A model generated the notes under the pieces. That model saw only the letters and a list, made by a program, of their open reading frames with translations. It did no database searches and was not told the DNA's origin. Shown one piece after another: positions 1 to 6,263 of a stretch of 7,572 nt of DNA. A program made the position numbers and the translations under genes. Source of the stretch: T1SED10-198M sp003554345 [NCBI: Candidatus Sumerlaeota bacterium] (GTDB lineage Bacteria; Sumerlaeota; T1SED10-198M); the NCBI GenBank assembly GCA_003554345.1, contig PWGE01000122.1, forward strand, positions 1 through 7,572, written 5' to 3'. The stretch's first letter is position 1, and the number at the start of each line of letters is the position of its first letter.

Positions 1-1017
1 ATAAAGGGTGGTGGATTTACCACTTCCGGTAGGTCCCGTCACCAGTACCATGCCGTATGGTTTTCGAATATTACGCTCAAATGTTTTCAGGTTCTTGGAC
101 TCGAATCCCAGCTGGGTGAGATCAAGCATTAAGTTGCTTTTGTCCAGTAACCGCATAACTATTTTTTCGCCATAGACGGTGGGGATAGTGGAAACTCGCA
201 CGTCTACCTTATGATTGCCGGATTTAATGGTGAAGCGGCCATCCTGGGGGAGCCGCTTTTCGGCGATATCAAGATCAGATATGATTTTTATCCGGGATAA
301 AATGGCGTTTTGCATTCTTTTGGGAGGAGGAGGCATTTCATTGAGAGCTCCATCAATGCGGTGCCGAACCCGAAAGTCATTCTCATAGGGCTCAAAGTGG
401 ATGTCACTGGCTCGATTTTTGATGGCTTCTGCTATTATCATATTGACCAGCTTGACCACAGGCGCCGCTTCTACACTTATTTCGTCTATGTCCGGTTCAG
501 AATCTTCTTCTTCATTAACATATTCCGGGTCATCGGACTGCTCTTTTTCTTCTATCGATTTTATCATTTCATTCATGGCGTTTTCATTCCCGAAATATTT
601 TTCAATGGTTTCCTGAATATCGGATTCGAATGAAATGACCGGAATGATCTCGCATTTGGTGAGTAATTTCAGCTCATCCATGAGAAAAATGTCTGAGGGA
701 TCAGAAAGAGCAATCGTTAAGGTGTTGCCTGTTTTATCAACAGGTACGATTTTGTACTTGTGGATGATTTTTTCCGGGATGGATCGTAAAATCTGGGGAT
801 CGATTTCGTAATGGGAAAGAATGATGAAGGGTACTTTCTGGATTTTACCCAGTTTAGAAGCCACTTCCCATTCAGGAACGAACTCCATGTCGATAAGAAT
901 TTTGCCAAGGCTCTTTTTTGTTTCTTTCTGTTCCTGTTCAGCTTCCTGAATTTGTTCGTCGGTCAGGAAGCCTTCTTCCTTGAGCTCTTTGACTAATTTT
1001 TGTTCAATCTTTGTCAT
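1..1017 (-). CDS. pilB: Type IV pilus assembly / type II secretion ATPase PilB (GspE family), 3' end cut off by window edge
   Basis: The 339 visible residues are the N-terminal part of a hexameric cytoplasmic ATPase that drives pilus extension or type II secretion. Residues 1-60 are a helical, highly charged segment resembling a worn MshEN repeat. Residues about 60-145 form the rest of the T2SSE_N-type domain (VPFIILSHYEIDP, IALSDPSD, DELKLLTKCEI). Residues 155-182 are a very acidic linker. The ATPase part begins near 185 with ASDIHFEPYE (203-212), FRVRHRIDGAL (215-225), RLPQDGRF (255-262) and the Walker A GPTGSGKS (328-335), whose K334 binds the ATP phosphate. Walker B, the Asp/His boxes and the usual tetracysteine zinc site lie beyond the edge. 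The frame is open without interruption. The ATG shares bases with the nadD stop (ATGA) and has no clear ribosome binding site, suggesting reinitiation after nadD. PilB versus GspE cannot be settled here; PilB is the likelier name. Confidence 0.9.
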   Translation of the reverse strand, partial: MTKIEQKLVKELKEEGFLTDEQIQEAEQEQKETKKSLGKILIDMEFVPEWEVASKLGKIQKVPFIILSHYEIDPQILRSIPEKIIHKYKIVPVDKTGNTLTIALSDPSDIFLMDELKLLTKCEIIPVISFESDIQETIEKYFGNENAMNEMIKSIEEKEQSDDPEYVNEEEDSEPDIDEISVEAAPVVKLVNMIIAEAIKNRASDIHFEPYENDFRVRHRIDGALNEMPPPPKRMQNAILSRIKIISDLDIAEKRLPQDGRFTIKSGNHKVDVRVSTIPTVYGEKIVMRLLDKSNLMLDLTQLGFESKNLKTFERNIRKPYGMVLVTGPTGSGKSTTLY

Positions 1018-1616
1018 GATAGGTAAAGTCTATTTTTCTGAATATAATCTTCTACCTGCGGAGGTACAATATACCGAATTGATTTCCCCGTCTGTAAACA
1101 TTCTCTGATAAATGTTGATGATATCTCAATTATCGGATTTTTCAAGCGTATAATCTGTTCTTCATTGATATGTGGGGTTTTTCTCTCCCGGAAAAATCTT
1201 CGAAATACTGTGAGGGTGCATTTGTCTATTATTTTATCATATTTTTTCCAGGTCATAAATTCTTCCAGGGAATCTTCACCTATTAATAAGTAGAGATCTT
1301 TTACCTCGCATTCTTCCAGAAGATGATTTATAGTATCAATGGTATAAGAAACCCCCTTGCGCCGTATTTCATAATCGCTCAGCAAAAAGGAATTATTATT
1401 TCCCACGGCAAGTCTGGTCATTTCATAGCGCTGCTGGAAGGTTGCGCCCTCTGAAAGAGGTTTGTGGGGCGGGGTGTATGCCGGCATAAAAAGGATGCGG
1501 GGAATGTCCAGGTTGTTGAGCACATATTGAGCTAATATCAGGTGGCCATTGTGAATGGGATCGAATGAACCCCCAAACAGGCAAAGACGTTCTGGATATT
1601 GTTGTGTTTTATTCAC
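1014..1616 (-). CDS. nadD: Nicotinate-nucleotide adenylyltransferase NadD
   Basis: NadD transfers AMP from ATP to nicotinate mononucleotide, giving deamido-NAD, in cytoplasmic NAD synthesis. At 200 residues the length is normal. The nucleotidyltransferase signature GGSFDPIHNGHL is at residues 15-26, with the two catalytic-type histidines H22 and H25. PPHKP follows at 49-53, GVSYTIDTI at 88-96, LIGEDSLEEFMTW at 111-123 and the C-terminal ISSTFIRE at 165-172, all typical of the family. The start is GTG at 1616-1614: an in-frame TAG at 1634-1632 blocks any longer form, and no other start codon precedes the signature. AGGGGA at 1633-1628 lies 11 bases upstream and is a modest ribosome binding site. 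The gene overlaps the end of proA by 8 bases, and its TGA overlaps the pilB ATG, so it sits inside an operon and is probably translated by coupling. It has no functional tie to its neighbours that the sequence shows. Confidence 0.95.
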   Translation of the reverse strand: MNKTQQYPERLCLFGGSFDPIHNGHLILAQYVLNNLDIPRILFMPAYTPPHKPLSEGATFQQRYEMTRLAVGNNNSFLLSDYEIRRKGVSYTIDTINHLLEECEVKDLYLLIGEDSLEEFMTWKKYDKIIDKCTLTVFRRFFRERKTPHINEEQIIRLKNPIIEISSTFIRECLQTGKSIRYIVPPQVEDYIQKNRLYLS

Positions 1617-2877
1617 GAAGATGATTTTCCCCTAAAACAATATATTTGGTCGTGGTGAGGTCTTCCAGTCCCATGGGACCCCGGGCATGAAGTTTGTCAG
1701 TGCTGATACCTATTTCCGCACCCAGACCAAACTGATGTCCATCACTTAATCGGGTTGAGGTATTGACAAAAACGCAGGCTGAATCAACGTGCTCGATGAA
1801 ATACTTTGATTGCCAGTAGCTATCGGTAAGAATAGAATCAGTATGATGTGATCCATACGTGTTAATGTGTTCTACTGCTTTTTCGATGGAGGGCACAATT
1901 TTCACCGCCAGGATACGGTCAAGATATTCTGTCCTCCAGTCTTCTTCAGTTGCCTCCGGACAGGGTATGTTTTCTTTCTCGAGTATTTCCCGGGTCTGGA
2001 GACAACCTCGCAGTTCTACCCCCTGGTGATGGAGTTCTCTGGCAACCGCCGGCAGAAACTGTGGGGCGGCTTTTTCGTGGATAAGCAGCGATTCCAGCGC
2101 ATTACACACTGACAGCCGCTGCATCTTGGAGTTAACCGTGACCTGCCTTGCGTGATCAAAGTTTACCTGATCATCGACATAAATATGGCAGATGCCGTCA
2201 TAATGCTTGATAACCGGTATATGAGAATTTTCTACAACGGTTTGAATCAAACCTTTTCCTCCCCGGGGTATGATAAGGTCGATCCATTGATTCTGTTTGA
2301 GGAGAATGGGGACCAGTTCCCGGTCGGGAGTTTCGATAAATTGGACACAGCCGGCAGAAAGGTCTTCCTCCACCAGCACATCTTTGATAATATCCACGAT
2401 GGCTTTATTGGAATGCAGGGCTTCTTTTCCACCTCGCAAAATAATGGCGTTGGAACTTTTAAAACAGAGTCCGGCGGCATCTGACGTTACATTGGGACGC
2501 GCTTCATAAATGATACCCACTACTCCGATAGGAACACGCATGCGTCCCACTTTCATACCGTTGGGACGGGTTTTCATGTTGACGACTTCTCCCACAGGAT
2601 CAGGGAGTGCTGCTATTTCCTTTAAACATTGGGCCATTTCTCCAATGCGCTTGTCGGTCAGTTCAAGCCTGTCCAGTAATGCCTGGTTCAGTCCGGATTC
2701 TTTCCCTTTTTCCAGGTCTTTATTATTTTCGGCCTGTAAATCTTTCTTGCGCTCTTCCAGTGCGCCGGCAATTTTCAGTAAAACCTTATTCTTTTTTTCC
2801 GTAGAAATACCCATTATCTGGTTTGCCGCCTCTTTGGCTTCCCGGCAGAGATTCTGAATATACTTTTCTTTTTCCAT
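1609..2877 (-). CDS. proA: Gamma-glutamyl phosphate reductase (glutamate-5-semialdehyde dehydrogenase) ProA
   Basis: ProA reduces gamma-glutamyl phosphate with NADPH to glutamate-5-semialdehyde, the second step of proline synthesis, using the product of ProB. The 422 residues match the family's usual length of about 415-420. Landmarks are PIGVVGIIYEARPNVTSDA (116-134), ILRGGKEA (146-153) and IPRGGKGLI (203-211), then the catalytic cysteine C258 in SVCNALESLLIH, and the C-terminal block FGLGAEIGISTDKLHARGPM (383-402) with GLEDLTTTKY (403-412). An ATG six codons further upstream (2895) is in frame but lies directly before the sequence AAAGGAGG. That sequence is the ribosome binding site of the ATG at 2877, with a 7-base spacer, so the later start is chosen. 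The gene begins 35 bp after the flavoprotein gene and its TAA overlaps the nadD start. No key residue appears to be missing. Confidence 0.96.
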   Translation of the reverse strand: MEKEKYIQNLCREAKEAANQIMGISTEKKNKVLLKIAGALEERKKDLQAENNKDLEKGKESGLNQALLDRLELTDKRIGEMAQCLKEIAALPDPVGEVVNMKTRPNGMKVGRMRVPIGVVGIIYEARPNVTSDAAGLCFKSSNAIILRGGKEALHSNKAIVDIIKDVLVEEDLSAGCVQFIETPDRELVPILLKQNQWIDLIIPRGGKGLIQTVVENSHIPVIKHYDGICHIYVDDQVNFDHARQVTVNSKMQRLSVCNALESLLIHEKAAPQFLPAVARELHHQGVELRGCLQTREILEKENIPCPEATEEDWRTEYLDRILAVKIVPSIEKAVEHINTYGSHHTDSILTDSYWQSKYFIEHVDSACVFVNTSTRLSDGHQFGLGAEIGISTDKLHARGPMGLEDLTTTKYIVLGENHLRE

Positions 2878-2884
2878 ACAAAGT

Positions 2885-2892
2885 CCTCCTTT
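2885..2892 (-). promoter_or_regulatory. Strong ribosome binding site of proA
   Basis: Read on the minus strand, 2892-2885 is AAAGGAGG, a near-perfect Shine-Dalgarno sequence. It sits 7 bases before the ATG at 2877-2875. It decides the start of proA: the upstream in-frame ATG at 2895 would put this site inside the coding region. It is the clearest ribosome binding site in the window and suggests that proA is initiated independently rather than only by coupling. Confidence 0.85.
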
Positions 2893-2912
2893 CATGAACT
2901 ATTATAAAACGA

Positions 2913-3632
2913 TTATGATTTTTTTATTTTTGTTAGCCAGTACTGGTTTATCATCTTTCTGTACATTTTAGCGGAAATCAGGGGTTCATTTATTTCCTCC
3001 TGACTTTCTGCTTTGATAAATCCATTTCTTACGACTTCTTTCCCTGCTTTTTGAAGGAGTTTTTTATAATTTTCCACTTTTTCTTTCAGAGAGGATACCG
3101 GGAATCTCATAAGTTCGCCTGCTCCGCAGTAAATTTCACCACTGATTTCTGTTTGAAAATTTCTGGCAATCCTTTTAAAAAGCAGTTCTAAAACCTGAAA
3201 GTGGCTGAATTCAGGGAATCCGCTGCTTGCTATTACCACCAGCCGGGGGGAGGTTTCATAACGACGGGGATGGACGCTTTCTCCACTTTCATCCTCTTTA
3301 AAAAAGGGCTCCACCAGGGGAAGAAGTCTTTCCAGGAATTTCTTCATAAGGGCGGAAATAGTATCCACGTAGAGTGGAGTTGCCAGAACAGCAATATGAG
3401 AATCACGAAAAGCTTTTATGAGTTCTGTCATATTGTCTTTCAATATACATTGACCCGGGGTTTCAGTCCAGCAGTTAAAACAGGCTTTGCAATACTGTAT
3501 GTGATAATCCTTTAAAAAATAACGTTCAGTTCTTGCCCCTTCTTTTTCACATCCTTTCAGGAATTCTTCTACAAGCAGATTTGTGTTGCCTTCTGCGCCC
3601 CTGATACTGCCATTGAAAGCCGCTATATTCAT
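2913..3632 (-). CDS. Flavodoxin-fold NAD(P)H-dependent oxidoreductase, iron-sulfur flavoprotein (Isf)-like
   Basis: This 239-residue cytoplasmic protein belongs to the NADPH-dependent FMN reductase / flavodoxin superfamily. The N-terminal strand and phosphate loop MNIAAFNGSIRGAEGNTNLL (1-20) fit FMN binding. ATPLYVDTISALMKKFLER (84-102) is the second conserved block (P-x-Y, then M-K-x-F-x-x-R). Between them lie four close cysteines C48, C51, C54 and C62 (C-x2-C-x2-C-x7-C). This spacing fits the compact 4Fe-4S motif known from archaeal and bacterial iron-sulfur flavoproteins, so an Isf-like electron carrier with FMN plus a cluster is inferred. The C-terminal 50 residues, rich in Lys and Arg, resemble the tail of large flavodoxin-family proteins. 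The ATG comes 2 bases after the proB stop with only a weak GAGAG upstream, pointing to coupled translation. The substrate and redox partner are unknown, and its place between proB and proA does not prove a role in proline synthesis. Confidence 0.85.
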   Translation of the reverse strand: MNIAAFNGSIRGAEGNTNLLVEEFLKGCEKEGARTERYFLKDYHIQYCKACFNCWTETPGQCILKDNMTELIKAFRDSHIAVLATPLYVDTISALMKKFLERLLPLVEPFFKEDESGESVHPRRYETSPRLVVIASSGFPEFSHFQVLELLFKRIARNFQTEISGEIYCGAGELMRFPVSSLKEKVENYKKLLQKAGKEVVRNGFIKAESQEEINEPLISAKMYRKMINQYWLTKIKKS

Positions 3633-3634
3633 GG

Positions 3635-4750
3635 TTATTGTCTCTCTATCAAAACCATATTATTTCTATGAATCACTTCCGTGCTGGTGCAATAGCCCAG
3701 CAATGTCTCGATATCGCTGCTTTTGTGTCCTTTAATTTTGTTGATTTCGTGCGAGGAATAGGAGGTAAAGCCCTTTGCAATGACCTTTCCTTTTCTGTCC
3801 GATATTTTTATAACATCTCCTTCCTGAAAAGTCCCTTCAACTTTTACGATTCCGGAAGGTAACAGGCTTTTGCCCCTGGAGACAATAGCCTCACGAGCCC
3901 CTTCGTCCACGATAATTTTTTTGCCTCGGGCGGCTCTGTTGTAAATGATCCATTTTTCACGGGAACTCAAGGAGCATTCACGACAGGAAATGAGGGTGCC
4001 CACACTTTTCTTCTCCAGGAGGTCCTGGATGACATTTTTGCGTTTCCCATTGGCAATATGTACCTGGATCCCTGCATTGACAGCCATTTGAGCAGCTTCC
4101 AGCTTGGAAGACATTCCACCAGTCCCCATTTCTGACGTTTTTGCATCCGACATGTTGTAATAAGTATCATCAAAGTTTTCAATAACGGGGATTATCTGTG
4201 CATCGGGATAACAGGCGGGATTTTTATCATAAAGCCCCTCCACAGTGGTGAGCAGAATCAATAAATCAGCATCGAGTTTTATCGCGACAAGGGAGCTGAG
4301 AAGGTCGTTATCACCGTACCGCAGTTCTTCGGTGGCAACACTGTCGTTTTCATTGATAATAGGGATGACTTTGCTTTCAAAAAGACGTTGTAAAGTATTG
4401 CGGGCGTTTAGGAAACGACGGCGTTTCTCCAGATCATCGCGGGATAAAAGTACCTGGGCGATGGGAATATCATGTTTTGCAAATAAAGTGGCGTAGGTAT
4501 GGATGAGTTTTCCCTGTCCAATAGCTGCCAGTGCCTGTTTTTCAACAATTTCCTTCGGACGGGTGGAAAGTTTCAGTTCCCGTAATCCTGAACTGACAGC
4601 ACCAGAAGTTACCACGCACACAGAAACACCGTTTTTGTGAAGAGAGGCTAATTGTGAGACAAGATTTTTTAAAACCGGCAAGTCAAATTGATTTTGAGCA
4701 CAATCCATGACGCCGCTTCCAATTTTTACCACGATTCGTCTGTATTCCAT
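3635..4750 (-). CDS. proB: Glutamate 5-kinase ProB with C-terminal PUA domain
   Basis: ProB phosphorylates glutamate to gamma-glutamyl phosphate, the first and usually feedback-regulated step of proline synthesis; the unstable product is passed to ProA. The amino acid kinase domain spans about residues 1-260: VVKIGSGVMD (7-16), VTSGAVSSGL (47-56), INENDSVAT (132-140), YGDNDLLS (145-152) and GTGGMSSKLEAA (209-220). A PUA domain follows at about 275-365. At 371 residues it is close to the 367 of the E. coli enzyme. A frame starting 13 codons earlier (ATG at 4789) is possible but is rejected: that ATG overlaps a TATAAT element, has no ribosome binding site, and the family begins just before VVKIGS. 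The chosen ATG (4750-4748) is preceded by a purine stretch (AAGGGAAGAAAGA) as a diffuse ribosome binding site. Most ProB proteins read GSS at the first glycine loop; here it is GSG, a mild change. Confidence 0.95.
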   Translation of the reverse strand: MEYRRIVVKIGSGVMDCAQNQFDLPVLKNLVSQLASLHKNGVSVCVVTSGAVSSGLRELKLSTRPKEIVEKQALAAIGQGKLIHTYATLFAKHDIPIAQVLLSRDDLEKRRRFLNARNTLQRLFESKVIPIINENDSVATEELRYGDNDLLSSLVAIKLDADLLILLTTVEGLYDKNPACYPDAQIIPVIENFDDTYYNMSDAKTSEMGTGGMSSKLEAAQMAVNAGIQVHIANGKRKNVIQDLLEKKSVGTLISCRECSLSSREKWIIYNRAARGKKIIVDEGAREAIVSRGKSLLPSGIVKVEGTFQEGDVIKISDRKGKVIAKGFTSYSSHEINKIKGHKSSDIETLLGYCTSTEVIHRNNMVLIERQ

Positions 4751-4787
4751 TGTTCTATATCTTTCTTCCCTTACATTTAGAGAGAAC

Positions 4788-4816
4788 ATTATATATAACT
4801 ATATCTAAATTTAAAT
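4788..4816 (-). promoter_or_regulatory. Candidate sigma-70-type promoter ahead of proB
   Basis: The 65-bp gap between mtaB and proB is strongly AT-rich. On the minus strand a perfect TATAAT occupies 4793-4788. Transcription would begin near 4781, about 30 bases before the proB ATG at 4750. The -35 side is weak: only AT-rich sequence (ATTTAA or TTTAAA, within the 8-base palindrome ATTTAAAT at 4809-4816) lies at 16-17 bases spacing. If it works, the message would exclude the ATG at 4789, supporting the shorter ProB. In such AT-rich DNA a chance TATAAT is quite possible. Confidence 0.35.
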
Positions 4817-6132
4817 CATGAGGTGCTTCCGGGAGCAGATGACTTCCGGCAATAAGAGGGTAATGAATCCGGGGAGTCTTCCCGTTGAGAAAGGAGGATA
4901 ATCTCCTTTTCTTTCTGTTGAACCTCAAGTCCCTTAACCCGGCATATGAGGTTGGATTTTACCGGCTGAGATGCTGGTACTACAATGTTGAGGTAGTTAT
5001 CACTGTAACCCCGCACGTATCCATGGTGATGAGTTTCAGTAAGCATGGAAAAAGTTTTATGGCGCATACGTGCATAAAACCGGTAAACAGAGCGGGTACT
5101 CTCTTTTCTGAGGACAGCTGCTCTGCGTTTGATTTCGGAAGGTGAAGGATATTTTTCCATGGAAGCAGCGCGGGTAAATGGACGGGGCGAATAAGGGAAG
5201 ATATGGGCTCTTACAAAATCGAATTCCTCAAAAATTTGCCGGGTTTGTTCGAAATCTTCTGGAGTTTCGCCGGGAAAGCCGGCTATTATATCGGTGGAAA
5301 TTCCTATCAAGGGTATTTTCTGGCGAAGCTGATGGAGAGTATGCAGGAAGTCTTCCCGTGTATAGGAGCGATTCATTTTGTGCAAAATTGTATTACTGCC
5401 GCTTTGCAGTGGTATATGCAGGTGACGGCAAAAAGCAGGGGATTGAAGGAGTTCAATAAGATCGGGTGTTACTTCGTTCCATTCAATGGAACTCAGTCGG
5501 ATGCGTTCAAAATCAAAACGATCTTGTGTTTCCCGAAGTAAATCTGTTAGAGTCGTCCGTGTGGATAATCCTTTACCATACTGACCGATATGAATGCCTG
5601 TAAAAACAATTTCCCGGTATCCCTGTTCTTTTACTCTTTTCAGTTCAGTAAATATTTCATCAGGATGTCGACTTCGGGAGGATCCCCGTACGTAAGGAAC
5701 GATGCAATAGGAACAATAGTGCTCGCAGCCGTCCTGAATTTTTATAAAAGCACGAGTGCGACTGCTGAAAGGAGGAGAATATTCCTTGCCGGTATGTTCC
5801 CTGAAGGGAAAGAGTTCTTCCCAGGTGGTCTCATTTTCGCGGGGAACCACTACAATGCCTTCAATTCGGGATGTGCCGGAGAGAAGGAGGCGCCTGGCGT
5901 AACAGCCGGTGACAATAATTGTAGCCCCGGGGTTTTGCCTCTGACAGCGACGGATATAGCTGCGGATTTTCTGTTCACTGCGGGAAGTGACCGAACATCC
6001 ATTGATGATAATATTCTCAGCCTTGTGGGGTGATTCAATATGATAGCCGCGCCGGCAGAGGTGTTCTCCGAGCCTTCGGGAATCGTACTGGTTGACCTTA
6101 CATCCAAAAGTTTTTATGTAAAAGGTGTTCAT
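4816..6132 (-). CDS. mtaB: tRNA (t6A37) methylthiotransferase MtaB
   Basis: MtaB is a radical-SAM enzyme that adds a methylthio group to carbon 2 of N6-threonylcarbamoyladenosine at position 37 of tRNAs reading ANN codons. The N-terminal UPF0004 domain holds the three ligands of the auxiliary 4Fe-4S cluster: C11 in TFGCKVNQYDS, C46 in INGCSVTS and C77 in VTGCYAR. The SAM cluster motif C-x3-C-x2-C is C136, C140 and C143 in DGCEHYCSYCIVPYVRG. GFPGET (285-290) and FPYSPRPFTRAA (312-323) are typical. A TRAM-like RNA-binding domain covers about 357-416. TFGCKVNQYDS together with the YSPRP motif fits MtaB better than MiaB or RimO. A Ser/Pro-rich tail of some 22 residues follows the TRAM domain. The ATG has no ribosome binding site of its own and overlaps the stop of a preceding mini-ORF (ATGA). 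Confidence 0.93.
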   Translation of the reverse strand: MNTFYIKTFGCKVNQYDSRRLGEHLCRRGYHIESPHKAENIIINGCSVTSRSEQKIRSYIRRCQRQNPGATIIVTGCYARRLLLSGTSRIEGIVVVPRENETTWEELFPFREHTGKEYSPPFSSRTRAFIKIQDGCEHYCSYCIVPYVRGSSRSRHPDEIFTELKRVKEQGYREIVFTGIHIGQYGKGLSTRTTLTDLLRETQDRFDFERIRLSSIEWNEVTPDLIELLQSPAFCRHLHIPLQSGSNTILHKMNRSYTREDFLHTLHQLRQKIPLIGISTDIIAGFPGETPEDFEQTRQIFEEFDFVRAHIFPYSPRPFTRAASMEKYPSPSEIKRRAAVLRKESTRSVYRFYARMRHKTFSMLTETHHHGYVRGYSDNYLNIVVPASQPVKSNLICRVKGLEVQQKEKEIILLSQREDSPDSLPSYCRKSSAPGSTS

Positions 6133-6197
6133 ATTTTATTGATTTCAGGGTGTGGTGTCTTTTTGATCCGTCTCTTAATAGAAGACATGCCAGTCAC
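6129..6197 (-). CDS. Possible 22-codon leader ORF coupled to mtaB
   Basis: A GTG at 6197-6195 follows AAGGA (6209-6205, within GGGAAGGA) with a 7-base spacer, a good initiation signal. It opens a frame encoding MTGMSSIKRRIKKTPHPEIN followed by KI, then TGA at 6131-6129. That TGA overlaps the mtaB ATG (6132-6130) as ATGA. The peptide is basic (six Lys/Arg, one Glu) and matches no family I recognise. Since mtaB has no ribosome binding site of its own, the ORF may serve mainly to bring ribosomes to mtaB by termination-reinitiation. It may also be a chance frame: the whole thrS-mtaB spacer is open in this frame from the thrS stop onward, which is not very improbable for about 43 codons. A start at the ATG 6188 would give 19 residues. 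Confidence 0.35.
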   Translation of the reverse strand: MTGMSSIKRRIKKTPHPEINKI

Positions 6198-6263
6198 TGA
6201 GATTTCCTTCCCATGACCGTATCTTTTTTTGTTCTGGGAGAAAAGTAAACGGGGAGAGGTGAA

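Noticed and set aside
310-633. 107-codon plus-strand open frame in the pilB region
   Set aside because: Opposite strand of an uninterrupted PilB frame with clear T2SSE motifs; the hydrophobic Phe/Tyr-rich product reflects the antisense of Glu/Lys/Asp-rich coding sequence.
2510-2857. 115-codon plus-strand open frame opposite proA (and others nearby at 2152-2484)
   Set aside because: Antisense to the well-conserved ProA N-terminal half, with Ser/Phe-rich composition typical of a reverse-strand shadow.
5590-6033. 147-codon plus-strand open frame opposite mtaB
   Set aside because: It lies wholly antisense to a gene with intact radical-SAM and UPF0004 motifs, and its translation shows no recognisable domain. 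It is a shadow frame.
6133-6263. Terminator, riboswitch or stop-codon readthrough between thrS and mtaB
   Set aside because: No GC-rich hairpin followed by a T run is visible on the minus strand. The spacer is open in the thrS frame after its TGA, but ThrS ends where the family normally ends, and some 43 open codons can arise by chance.
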